DNA from: G963677085 sp963677085
Lineage (GTDB): Bacteria > Planctomycetota > Planctomycetia > Pirellulales > Thermoguttaceae
Length of the DNA stretch: 64,000 bases
NCBI GenBank assembly: GCA_963677085.2
Contig: CAXXFH010000006.1
Coordinates: 930,001 to 994,000 of the forward strand
Reading direction: 5' to 3'
Shown here in pieces: positions 9,565 through 17,063 of this stretch (position 1 is the stretch's first letter; the number at the start of each line of letters is the position of its first letter). Under the pieces are notes generated by a model. It worked only from the letters and a program-made list of their open reading frames with translations, had not been told where the DNA came from and searched no databases. The translations under genes and the position numbers were made by a program.

Positions 9565-10329
9565 ATGAGCATTTCCACTCTTAGTGAACAGGCCTACCGA
9601 TTGATTCGCCGCAAGCTGACTAGCGGCGAACTGACGGCCGGCAAGCAGATTTCCGAGCCCTCGCTGGCCAAGGAACTGGGGATGAGCCGCACACCGGTTC
9701 GCGAGGCCCTGCGGAAGCTAGAGTTCGAGGGATTCCTCGAACAGGTACCTCGTCACGGGACGCTGGTCCGCAAACTCGATCGCCAGGATGTCGACGAGTT
9801 GTACGAGGTCCGCGAATTGCTGGAGAGTCATGCGGCAGCGGTGGCCGCCTTACGAATTACCCCGGCCGATATCGAAATGCTTGAGCAGCTCTGCCAGCAG
9901 ATGCGCGAAATCGCCGACGAGTTGCGAAAGAGCGGCCAGCACGTGCTCTGCAGTAGCTTGATGCAGCGGTTCTTGGCCGTCGACTTGGGGTTTCACATGC
10001 TGATGATCCGGTCGGCCGGCAACCGGCGGATCATCAAGATTGTGGCCGACTCGCAACTGCTCACGCGCATTTTCACCATTCCCCGCGAACGGCACGATCT
10101 AAGCGTGGTGGCCGGGGCGTACCGGTTCCACCGGCGAATCTTGCGGGCGGTCAAACAGCGCAACAGTGAGGCCGCCAAGCACTGGATGAGCGAGCACATT
10201 CACTCCGGCCGGCAACGCGCCCTAAAAGCCTTCGTGATGCAGCAGTCGGAGATCGAATCCGAAGCAAACCGCGCTTTCTGGGCCGGTTTGCCGGAAGACG
10301 TGATCGACGAACTCAGCCTGATGGAGTAG
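9565..10329 (+). CDS. GntR-family transcription regulator (FadR/FCD type)
   Basis: The 254-residue protein has a winged helix-turn-helix at about residues 8-70 (SEPSLAKELGMSRTPVREAL) and an all-helical FCD ligand domain at about 85-225, with spaced histidines that usually bind a metal or an organic acid. Such regulators often control sugar-acid catabolism. AGGAG precedes the ATG. The palindrome-in-promoter upstream suggests self-regulation. Its target genes are not evident from the neighbours. Confidence 0.9.
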   Translation: MSISTLSEQAYRLIRRKLTSGELTAGKQISEPSLAKELGMSRTPVREALRKLEFEGFLEQVPRHGTLVRKLDRQDVDELYEVRELLESHAAAVAALRITPADIEMLEQLCQQMREIADELRKSGQHVLCSSLMQRFLAVDLGFHMLMIRSAGNRRIIKIVADSQLLTRIFTIPRERHDLSVVAGAYRFHRRILRAVKQRNSEAAKHWMSEHIHSGRQRALKAFVMQQSEIESEANRAFWAGLPEDVIDELSLME

Positions 10330-10384
10330 TGCAGCGTCGAGTCCCTAATCCTTAATGCCTTGTCAATTTTTGAAACAGGGGTTC

Positions 10385-10420
10385 GGGTGCCATGGCCACG
10401 CAAGCGTGGCCATGGCACCC
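10385..10420. repeat. perfect 36-bp palindrome
   Basis: Two 16-bp arms (GGGTGCCATGGCCACG and its complement) flank the loop CAAG. It belongs to the same dispersed family as the element at 6777-6868. No T tract follows, so it is a repeat rather than a simple terminator. The IS5-family element begins 27 bases later. Confidence 0.85.
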
Positions 10421-10446
10421 CTATTCTGAAGATTGCCGAAGCACTA

Positions 10447-11280
10447 GAAGCCATCTCAAAAATGGCTAAAGGTTGATTTTATAGGTGCCGAACTATGCGG
10501 CATGGATCTTACCAACGAACAATGGCGACGCATCGAGCCCCTTGTGCCGCCGATGCGACGGAAGCCGGGCGGTCGAGGTCGGCCACCGCGAGAACCACGC
10601 GATGTGCTCAACGGTATCTTGTGGGTGTTGCGAACTGGCGCACCTTGGAAAGACCTGCCCGAGAGATATCCTCCATACCAAACCTGCCATCGCCGGTTCC
10701 AGCAGTGGACCCAACGGGGCGTTTTTGCCCAGATTCTCGCTGCACTGGCCGAAGACTTGGAACGACGCGGCAAAATCGATCTGACCGAAGCCTTTATCGA
10801 TGGCTCCTTCTCGGGCGCCAAAAAAGGGGCGACGCCGTCGGCAAAACAAAACGCGGCAAGGGCAGCAAGATCATGGCAATCGCAGACCGCCATGGTATTC
10901 CTGTCGCCGCCTGCGTTACCAACGCTTCTCCGCACGAGGTAACGCTGGTCGAAGAGACCCTCGACGCGGCGTGGACGCACTATCTGCCAGATCGGCTCAT
11001 TGGCGACAAGGCCTACGACAGCGATGTCCTGGACGTACGTCTTCTGGAAGATCGCGGCGTGGACCTGATCTCGCCGAATCGCAGCAATCGCCGGTTGATG
11101 ACGCAAGACGGGCGGAAACTCCGGCACTACCGCCGGCGGTGGAAAATCGAACGCGTTTTCGCGTGGCTCCACAACTTTCGCCGTCTTGTCGTTCGCTACG
11201 AATATCATGCCACCAATTTCCTGGGAATGCTCCAACTCGGATGCATTGTTATCCTACTCAGACATTTTTGAGACCGCTTC
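10447..11280 (+). mobile_element. IS5-family insertion sequence (IS427-like), 834 bp
   Basis: Imperfect terminal inverted repeats GAAGCCATCTCAAAAATG (left, 10447) and GAAGCGGTCTCAAAAATG (right, complement, ending 11280) bound a two-frame transposase. The dinucleotide TA flanks both ends (10445-10446 and 11281-11282), as expected for the target duplication. The right TA also serves as the left flank of the neighbouring IS630 element. Confidence 0.85.
10502..11271 (+). CDS. IS5-family transposase, two frames joined by -1 frameshift
   Basis: The first frame (ATG 10502) gives the N-terminal domain of an IS5/IS427-type DDE transposase (LTNEQWRRIEPLVP, TEAFIDGSFSGAKKG with the first catalytic Asp). 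At A6G4 (10820-10829) a slip back by one base continues into the second frame, which has the second Asp (GDKAYDSD) and the C-terminal Glu region (RRRWKIERVFAWL) and stops at 11271. The A-run at the switch is the usual programmed frameshift in this group, so the gene is probably intact rather than mutated. Confidence 0.88.
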
Positions 11281-11282
11281 TA

Positions 11283-12442
11283 GTACGTCATCCAGCAAGT
11301 TTCTTCCGGTATAGTTCCGGGAACACTCGGCGGGCGTCGTTGTTATTGAAGGTCCAGTCGATTATGGCTTTGCGGCGATTTCGGTCGCGGGCCCAAGTCG
11401 CCGCATGACGTTGAACTTCTTCGATTGTAGGAATCCGTCGCCCGAGGCATTGCTTGGTCAACACGGAGATTTCAATTTCTGCCATGTTCAGCCAACTGGC
11501 GTGCTTGGGTGTGTAGTGCCATACGATGCGTCGCAGAGATTGCTTCGCTTTCGTGGCGTCAAACGTTTCGATGAGGGACTTTTCGTTGTGCGTGTTGAGG
11601 TTGTCGAGAACCAAATGAATCCGACGAGCCTTGGGATAACGCTGAAGCAGATCACGCACGAATCGTGCGAAATCGGCCCGTTTGCGATGACGCCGAGCCT
11701 GGACGAAGCGTTTGCCACCATTCGGCTCAACGGCGACAAAGATACTGCACGTGCCGCAACGACGATACTCGTAGTCCTGCTTAGCCGCCTTGCCTGGTAC
11801 GGCAGGCTTGAAGGGACACGTATCGTCCAGGAGTTGATACGGCTGCTCGTCCATGCAAATCAACGGTTCTCTCGGGTTGAACGCCTTTTCATACTGGTCG
11901 AGGACGTCCTCCATTCTGTCGCGAAACTCTTCGGTGAGTCTCGGAATGCACCATGTTTTTTTCGCCATGGCTTCATGTCGTGCTCTTTCAGCCACAACGC
12001 AACCTCGCTCTTGCTGATCGAATCGACGAAGCCTCGTTTCACGGCGTGCACGCAGAGTAGTTCCAGCGTCCAGCGGACGCGGCCCTCCGGCGGATCGCTG
12101 CAAGCCAACGCCACGACTTGCTGCTTCTGCCGTGGCGTAAACGTGGGCGGAGCACCGGATCGAGGGGCGTCGTACAACGCTTCCTCTAAACTCCCGGTAC
12201 AGAACCGTTTACGCATACTGCGAACAGTTCGATCCGTGCAACCAACGTGTTCGGCAATCTCCTCATCCGTGAATCCTTCATCTGATTTCAGCAGAATCAA
12301 GGCACGCCGAACCACACGCACGGATCGCGTGCCGGTATGCACCAACTCCTGCAAATGCTGTCGGGCCTCGTCCTTGAGGCGTACAATGTGTTCCTTCATG
12401 CCGGTGCTTATACCACCGGAAACAATTTCATGGAAGGCGTAC
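11283..12442 (-). mobile_element. IS630-family insertion sequence, 1160 bp
   Basis: The element lies between two TA dinucleotides (11281-11282 and 12443-12444), the target of IS630/Tc1-mariner elements. The ends begin GTACG on both sides and match over about 24 of the first 33 bases. It contains one transposase on the minus strand. Its right-hand TA lies in the stop codon of the small membrane gene at 12442-12666. Confidence 0.83.
11288..12399 (-). CDS. IS630-family transposase, two frames joined by -1 frameshift
   Basis: Frame one (ATG 12399) encodes the helix-turn-helix part (DEEIAEHVGCTDRTVRSMRK). At an A7 run (11956-11962 read on the minus strand) a -1 slip leads to frame two, with the DDE catalytic core: CMDEQPYQLL, LDNLNTHNEKS, and PKHASWLNMAEIE near the end. 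Both parts are full length, so programmed frameshifting is the simplest reading. Confidence 0.87.
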
Positions 12443-12666
12443 TAGTGCGGATCACCGTCCTCCGGCTTCTTTTCTTTTTTCTCGGCCTTCATGTCCCTGG
12501 CGTGCACAATCACCCCGCCGAGGCCGAAACCTAGCATCATGCAGATGAGCATTGCCCCGAGGCTGATCAACGTGCCGAGCGTCGGCAGGCCGATGGCGTC
12601 GAGCCAACGGGTAAGCGGCTCGATCACGAACCACAATATTGGCAGCCAGATGGACGCGTAGATCAC
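12442..12666 (-). CDS. small membrane protein (74 aa, GTG start)
   Basis: Unrecognised. GTG 12666 overlaps the stop of the preceding 26-codon ORF as GTGA, a sign of translational coupling. The protein has two hydrophobic segments (about residues 2-15 and 27-52) and a charged C-terminal tail rich in Lys and Glu. Its TAG stop falls on the TA dinucleotide where the IS630 element inserted, so the coding part is intact. Confidence 0.55.
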   Translation of the reverse strand: MIYASIWLPILWFVIEPLTRWLDAIGLPTLGTLISLGAMLICMMLGFGLGGVIVHARDMKAEKKEKKPEDGDPH

Positions 12667-12743
12667 ACGATACCTACGATCACCGCGGGTAGTATCTCGC
12701 CGATAAACACATCGGCCGGGCCCCAGTCTTCGCGTTTTTTCAT
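12663..12743 (-). CDS. small hydrophobic ORF (26 aa), coupled to the next gene
   Basis: ATG 12743 follows GGAGA with a five-base spacer. The product starts MKKREDWGPADVFIG and ends in a hydrophobic stretch. Its stop overlaps the start of the 74-residue membrane protein by four bases. Alternatively a one-base change split one original gene of about 100 residues; the overlap and good ribosome site favour two coupled genes. Confidence 0.45.
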   Translation of the reverse strand: MKKREDWGPADVFIGEILPAVIVGIV

Positions 12744-12863
12744 GGCGTTCTCCGTTGAACAAAATAGTCGACGTGTTGCGTTGACAAGATCTGTGGCAAC
12801 CAGTACGAGGCCGCACGTGCCGCCGGGCGATAGGTGCCCCGATTGACGCTTGCATAGCAAATG

Positions 12864-12908
12864 AGCCGAAGGCGACCAACGGGAGCCTGGATTTTCAGGC
12901 TTTCGGCT
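12864..12908. repeat. REP-like element containing the GCGACCAACGGGAGC word
   Basis: AGCCGAA and TTCGGCT form an outer stem and AGCCTG / CAGGCT an inner hairpin. Between them is a 15-base word (12872-12886) that recurs exactly at 61757-61771 and, reversed, at 16052-16066. It lies in the gap between two small genes; the rest of the gap (12744-13021) shows nothing coding. Confidence 0.6.
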
Positions 12909-13021
12909 TCCCCAAGCGATCGTTATCCATGCAGGCATCAATAGGTTTGACGGCACGGCTTGCCGGTAACCCAGCAGGCACCGGCTGCGTCGACGACGCA
13001 CCACGGTGCCGGTCGAAAAAG

Positions 13022-13162
13022 TCAGCGCCGACGGTGGCGTGCCTGGCGTCGACCGCGGGCCCGACCGGCGGCGAACGCCTTGCGTGAGGCATCGCGCCGA
13101 ACCGCTTTGATCAACCACCAGGCGATCGCGCCGGCGATGGCGAGCATCAGCAAAGTCTCCAA
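13022..13162 (-). CDS. small single-span membrane protein (46 aa, TTG start)
   Basis: A very strong AAAGGAGGT stands seven bases before TTG 13162. The product has one hydrophobic helix (LLMLAIAGAIAWWLI) followed by an arginine-rich tail, so it is probably a cytoplasm-facing membrane anchor. No family recognised. It is one of several tiny membrane genes in this minus-strand run. Confidence 0.5.
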   Translation of the reverse strand: METLLMLAIAGAIAWWLIKAVRRDASRKAFAAGRARGRRQARHRRR

Positions 13163-13379
13163 AAGAGACCTCCTTTCGGTGTAAGAGAAAACGCATCTCG
13201 TGAATGTTTTACGCCGCCGGCTGTGCAGCCATTGGCGGCAGGACAACGGGCCGGTGACGGTATCAAGCGTTCGCCCTAGGCTTTGGCGACGGCACGGTTC
13301 AGGGCTTCGTGGTGTATACCTTTTGGCGACAAAGCAGGCATTCACTACGGTAAGCGAAACGGTTCGTGGCCGAGTGCTG

Positions 13380-13916
13380 TTAATAGGCCCGGCCGGTGCC
13401 CCAGCACGACGGACACTGCCGGACCTGGAGGACACCGTGACTGTCGATGTAACGATACCAGCCGGCGCCACCGCATCGTGGACAGCGTTGTGCCTGCTCT
13501 ACCGCCCGCTGAAATTCCTGGTACCGCGGGTCGTTTCGCTCTCGTTGTTCCTGCTGGACGGCCGCTCGCAGAAGGGCCTCCATAAACCGCATCCCGATTG
13601 CTTCCTGGCTCATACTCGCCGGCGGTTGGGATGCCGACGGCATCGGCGGAGATGTCGGTTGTTGAAGGTCGGCGGCATCTTGTTCGGTTGGTTGGGGCAT
13701 CTTCGGCGGGAGCGGAGTTTCTTCTTCGCACGCTGGCGGCTCGACCACGACAGGTGGCGGCGGCAACTTTTGGGGCTCGGCCACCGTCGGTGGCGCTGCC
13801 GGCGGTTCGGCCGACGAACACCCCCACACCGGCAGAAAACCGAAAATTGCCGTTCCCCAAACGGCTGCCGCGACGTAGCCACGGCCAAGCGAACAGCGTC
13901 TTCTGGTTTGATTCAT
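13380..13916 (-). CDS. lipoprotein with C-terminal DnaJ-type zinc ribbon
   Basis: The 178-residue protein has a Tat/Sec-like signal with a lipobox-like LPVWGC near residue 35, then a long Pro/Glu-rich linker (about 36-100), a helical segment (about 100-145), and a C-terminal pair CPRCGGAGW / CPSCWGTG, the CxxCxGxG repeats of DnaJ zinc fingers. It is predicted to be membrane-anchored outside the cytoplasm. AAGGAA precedes ATG 13916; a longer frame to 14123 exists but lacks these marks. Function is unknown. Confidence 0.7.
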   Translation of the reverse strand: MNQTRRRCSLGRGYVAAAVWGTAIFGFLPVWGCSSAEPPAAPPTVAEPQKLPPPPVVVEPPACEEETPLPPKMPQPTEQDAADLQQPTSPPMPSASQPPASMSQEAIGMRFMEALLRAAVQQEQRERNDPRYQEFQRAVEQAQRCPRCGGAGWYRYIDSHGVLQVRQCPSCWGTGRAY

Positions 13917-14163
13917 CGAAAGGTTCCTTAGGAAGTGAAGGGGTTGCGTGAGAACATCTTTCGCAAATGGTGTTGTGGCCACAGGGCCGGTCCGCCGTGA
14001 CGGTTCCTTTGCGCCGGCGATTCGCCAAGCCGGTGCTACCCGTCGATCAGCGCCGCCTGGACCGGGCATCGGGCGCCCAAGCAACGGCTTATCTGGCTTT
14101 CGTGGCAGGTGGCCACCGCCCACTTGCCCCCTAACAGCGTACCAAAGTTCGCCAGGAAATGAT

Positions 14164-14190
14164 ACTCATAGTCCGTCGACGGATAATCAT
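14164..14190 (+). promoter_or_regulatory. C-box-like operator upstream of the controller gene
   Basis: ACTCATAGTCCGTCGAC followed by GGATAATCAT resembles the known C-box of restriction-modification controller proteins (ACTTATAGTCCGTGGAC type). It has a perfect 12-bp palindrome TCCGTCGACGGA at its centre. It ends 20 bases before the ATG of a controller-like protein, where autoregulatory C-boxes usually lie. Confidence 0.55.
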
Positions 14191-14210
14191 CTCTCCCGTC
14201 TGATAGAGAG

Positions 14211-14432
14211 ATGGCACGATCACGCGACATCCTGCACCGTTTTGGCGACCGGGTCCGGCAGGTCCGTAAAACCCACGGCTGGTCCCAAGAGGACTTGGCG
14301 TTGGAGTGCGGCCTGGACCGCACCTACATCGGCGGCATCGAGCGGGGCGAGCGGAACGTCGCCCTGCGCAACATCGAACGGATTGCCCACGCCTTGGGTG
14401 TCTCCATCGCGGAGTTGACCGACGGGTTGTAG
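14211..14432 (+). CDS. XRE-family regulator resembling restriction-modification controller (C) proteins
   Basis: The 73-residue protein is essentially one helix-turn-helix domain. SQEDLALECGLDRTYIGGIE and ERGERNVALRNIERIAHALG closely follow the C-protein pattern (RTYISGIERGKRN). C proteins first activate and later repress their own gene and a nearby restriction endonuclease. The size and the C-box-like site upstream fit that role, but no methylase or endonuclease is adjacent. It is the only plus-strand gene in this minus-strand run, and may control the neighbouring genes. Confidence 0.78.
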   Translation: MARSRDILHRFGDRVRQVRKTHGWSQEDLALECGLDRTYIGGIERGERNVALRNIERIAHALGVSIAELTDGL

Positions 14433-14508
14433 AAGCCGCGACAAGGCGGGCATCGCGGCTGTTTTCCGGCGAATGTAGGACCGCGAAGCCGCGTTGGGAA
14501 ATCGCTTC

Positions 14509-14820
14509 TCAGGTGCCTCGGCTCGGCGGAAGCAGTACCGTCGCCAGAAACCGGTCGCCGCGAAGCGTCCGCCGGGCGGTCGTAAGATCGCCGAAGAGCT
14601 GAACAGAGAAGAAGTCACGACCGATTGGCGAGCAGATGGCATAACGAACGGCGGCCGGCGCAAATCGCTCGTCGCGCTGCCTGACCTCGTCGTCAGACGG
14701 GACCGGTAGAAACTCTGGCTGCAGGTACGGCCGTGCCGCCGCCTCTCCGTGCGGGCACATCTCGTCCCGCCAGTACCAAAGCGCCGCCCGCACGACGGCC
14801 AACTGACGCGGTGTAAGCAT
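14509..14820 (-). CDS. conserved-looking small protein (103 aa), unknown function
   Basis: ATG 14820 follows CAGGAGG with a five-base spacer. The product begins MLTPRQLAVVRAALWYWRDE, an amphipathic helix, and has no membrane span or known motif. Convergent with the controller gene, whose stop lies 76 bases away. The composition and ribosome site support a real gene; I do not recognise a family. The stretch 14821-15117 upstream shows no gene I can support. Confidence 0.55.
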   Translation of the reverse strand: MLTPRQLAVVRAALWYWRDEMCPHGEAAARPYLQPEFLPVPSDDEVRQRDERFAPAAVRYAICSPIGRDFFSVQLFGDLTTARRTLRGDRFLATVLLPPSRGT

Positions 14821-15117
14821 GGAATCCTCCTGGAGAATTGATTTCTTGCTATTCGCCAAAGTAGTGAACTGGCCACGTAGCGGATCTTCCCGTAGTTGCC
14901 GGGTGCCCGCTGGTCGCCCTCATGTCACGACTTGTGCAACGTTCAACAACTACTCCCGTTTGTGGGACGTGCGCCGAGCATTCGGGGACGAACAGGCACA
15001 TCACGCGGCTGTCGTCGAAGCGTCTTGGCACAACTCGGTTTGCAGGTCGTGGCACGGAAGGCTTCTTGGGCTGCGGCTGGGAGTGACCGTAGCCGATGCG
15101 CGAAGGAAGTCGCTGTC

Positions 15118-15261
15118 TCACGCCGCCGGCGATACTCCCATCGGCTGTAGAACCGTAGGCCGATGGCGTTCGGCGTCGAGTCGATCCCAGTCGACGATCC
15201 GGTCCTCAACGTGGCGGGGGTTGAGGTCGTAGGGCTCGGGATCGAAGTCGGCGGCGCCCAT
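15118..15261 (-). CDS. possible small acidic protein (47 aa)
   Basis: The ORF starts MGAADFDPEPYDLNPRHVED and ends at TGA 15118. It is acidic with regular Asp-Pro units and reads like a real protein, but there is no clear ribosome binding site. Low confidence. Confidence 0.33.
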   Translation of the reverse strand: MGAADFDPEPYDLNPRHVEDRIVDWDRLDAERHRPTVLQPMGVSPAA

Positions 15262-15339
15262 TAGTGCGGTTCCACAGGCGGTCTATCGCCCCCTGGGGGG
15301 GTTTGGTGATCTAGTGAGCAACTCAAGGAGGTGTTCCCG

Positions 15340-15456
15340 ATGAAGGCATACGATGCTGGTTTCCGAGAGGAGGTACTCGCTGCGTGCGATGCGCATGAAG
15401 GCGACTATTCGACCGGGTCGATGGCAAGGGCGTCGCGGTGGAGTTGGCTTTGTTGA
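15340..15456 (+). pseudogene. truncated transposase start (IS630-type N-terminus)
   Basis: AAGGAGGT precedes ATG 15340, and the product begins MKAYDAGFREEVLAACDAHE, closely resembling the N-terminus of IS630-type transposases (MKAYSxDFRxxVVAACD). After about 20 residues the similarity ends at 15404, where the 3' end of the opposite-strand 181-residue gene begins. It is the scar of an element whose remainder is gone. Confidence 0.5.
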
Positions 15457-15950
15457 GCACCCAACAGTTCGGCCACCTTGGCCCACAACTGCTTGATCTG
15501 TTTCGACGAAGTCGCCAGCCAGACGACGTCAAGTAACTCCTCGCCTTCCTGACGCAGGTGGAGTACCCGTTGGCCTAGCTCGCTTTCGGCCAGCAGTTCG
15601 TTCTCGTGGACGGCTTTGCGTTTGCGGATCGCTCCGTCCACCTCGGAATCGTGGCGATACAACGGGTGGTCTTCGAGTTCCTCCGGTGGGACACCACGAA
15701 CCTTCGCGAGCATGGCTTTGCGCAGCCGCCGCTCGCGTCGCTGCAATACTTCCTGCTGGCGCTCGATCTCGTCGAGTTCCGCCTGATGTTCGGCGATTCC
15801 CAGCGACTCCAACGCCCGTTGCCGGGCCTGACGGTCGATTCGCTCGAAGAAGTTGGCGTCGCTGGCGGTGATCGTTTCGATCTGCTTATCGATTCGTCGA
15901 GCAATGCGGTTCTTCCAGTGCTCTTTTTCGGTAACAGTAAGAGTAGACAT
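15405..15950 (-). CDS. coiled-coil protein of unknown function (181 aa)
   Basis: ATG 15950 follows AAGGAAC. The protein is highly charged and almost wholly helical; residues about 10-120 (for example RQEVLQRRERRLRKAM-like stretches) predict coiled coil. No enzyme motif or signal peptide. A longer frame upstream would translate the 112-bp repeats and is rejected. Its stop abuts the transposase scar. Confidence 0.68.
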   Translation of the reverse strand: MSTLTVTEKEHWKNRIARRIDKQIETITASDANFFERIDRQARQRALESLGIAEHQAELDEIERQQEVLQRRERRLRKAMLAKVRGVPPEELEDHPLYRHDSEVDGAIRKRKAVHENELLAESELGQRVLHLRQEGEELLDVVWLATSSKQIKQLWAKVAELLGAQQSQLHRDALAIDPVE

Positions 15951-15998
15951 CGGCAAGTTCCTTTGGTCGTAGTTTTGGGGATTTGTCCAGGGGGAACA

Positions 15999-16222
15999 CG
16001 GGGCAGCAGGGCCGCCAGCCAAACCAGTGCTACCGCACCGAGGCAGGAACCCGCTCCCGTTGGTCGCTGGAATTCTCGTTCGAAAAACAAACTTTTGTGA
16101 GTCTGTAATACGGGGCAGCAGGGCCGTCAGCCAAACCAGTGTTACCGCACCGAGACAGAAACCCGCTCTCGTTGGTCGCTGGAATTCTCGCTCGAAAAAC
16201 AAACTTTTACACGCTTGTACTA
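15999..16222. repeat. two tandem copies of a 112-bp repeat
   Basis: The unit starting CGGGGCAGCAGGGCCG occurs at 15999 and 16111, with the first bases of a third at 16223. The copies differ at about ten positions. Each holds, on the opposite strand, the GCGACCAACGGGAGC word or its one-base variant. It fills most of the 301-base gap between two minus-strand genes and shows no coding pattern. Confidence 0.9.
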
Positions 16223-16251
16223 CGGGGAGGAACGCGACCATCAAAGGTATA

Positions 16252-16485
16252 TCAGACGAAGGTAGGTCGCCGCGCCCGTTGGGCAACCACCGATACGTTG
16301 CGCCGCAACTGGTGCTCGTCCCAGTCGATCCCTTTTTCCTGGATGTCGACGACTTCGACCTCGCATGGTTCGGGATCGTGCTCGACGAACACCGCATCGG
16401 CGAGGGTGAAACCGAGTTTTCGAATCACTCGCAGATTCTCGCCCGTGGCTCGGGCGACGGCACGGTTTAGTTCCTGTTGGGTCAT
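16252..16485 (-). CDS. small protein of unknown function (77 aa)
   Basis: AGGAG precedes ATG 16485. The product starts MTQQELNRAVARATGENLRV, suggesting a short helical DNA- or protein-binding N-terminus, then an acidic middle (EHDPEPCEVEVVDIQEKGID). No family recognised. It belongs to the run of small genes downstream of the AAA ATPase. Confidence 0.6.
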   Translation of the reverse strand: MTQQELNRAVARATGENLRVIRKLGFTLADAVFVEHDPEPCEVEVVDIQEKGIDWDEHQLRRNVSVVAQRARRPTFV

Positions 16486-16613
16486 ATCGCTTGGCTCCTG
16501 GAAAAGAAAGAGAAGGCGACCGCCCCGAGGCGAGGCGGCCGTGGAAGACAACACAGCCACCCCAAAGCCGGAGTTTTTCTTGTACAACACGCGTCCCAAA
16601 CGTCGCGCGGCGG

Positions 16614-16766
16614 TCAGGGCAGTCGCACAAGGAACAGGCGGAGAAAGATGAGGGCCACGGCAAGCCCGATCACCACGGCGAGTCCCGCGCCGGTCGCCAT
16701 GGCCGCCAAGACGCCGATCAGCGCGAACAGGGCAAACTCGGCAAAGACGCGATCACGGTCGAACAT
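16614..16766 (-). CDS. small membrane protein (50 aa)
   Basis: ATG 16766 lies inside the last codons of the preceding 95-residue gene (14-base overlap). The product begins MFDRDRVFAEF and is then almost continuously hydrophobic, forming one long or two short spans. Overlap and orientation suggest coupled translation. Confidence 0.5.
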   Translation of the reverse strand: MFDRDRVFAEFALFALIGVLAAMATGAGLAVVIGLAVALIFLRLFLVRLP

Positions 16767-17040
16767 CGGCGATCTCTTCGGGGTAAGAGCTGTCGGTTTC
16801 GGGCTCCGCCAGCCGGTTCGCTTCCAACCAAGATGCTTCAGCGGCGAGGGCCTCGCTGCGATGGGGAAATGGGCCGAGCAGCGGGCCGTTGACGGACGAG
16901 AGATCAGCCCACCAACGGCCCTGCGCGTCGGGCTCGACGTGGGAGGCACGGCGGATTGTCACCTGGCCGAGGCGGCGCAGGTCGAGCGCCTCGCTGTAGA
17001 GGCATCGCAGCGTGCCGCCGGGATGAACAACGATGTGCAT
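16753..17040 (-). CDS. small soluble protein (95 aa), unknown function
   Basis: AGGAG stands six bases before ATG 17040. The protein starts MHIVVHPGGTLRCLYSEALD and has WWADLS, GPLLGPFPHRSEALAAE and WLEANRL in its C-terminal half, a tidy alpha/beta-like pattern without catalytic residues I recognise. Similar short proteins occur in planctomycete genomes as far as I recall. It lies 23 bases downstream of the 317-residue gene. Confidence 0.62.
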   Translation of the reverse strand: MHIVVHPGGTLRCLYSEALDLRRLGQVTIRRASHVEPDAQGRWWADLSSVNGPLLGPFPHRSEALAAEASWLEANRLAEPETDSSYPEEIADVRP

Positions 17041-17063
17041 GACGTTCTCCTATGCAAGAAACA

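Noticed and set aside
15999..16222. CRISPR or coding repeat
   Set aside because: Only two adjacent 112-bp copies without spacers, and no frame stays open across both with protein-like content.
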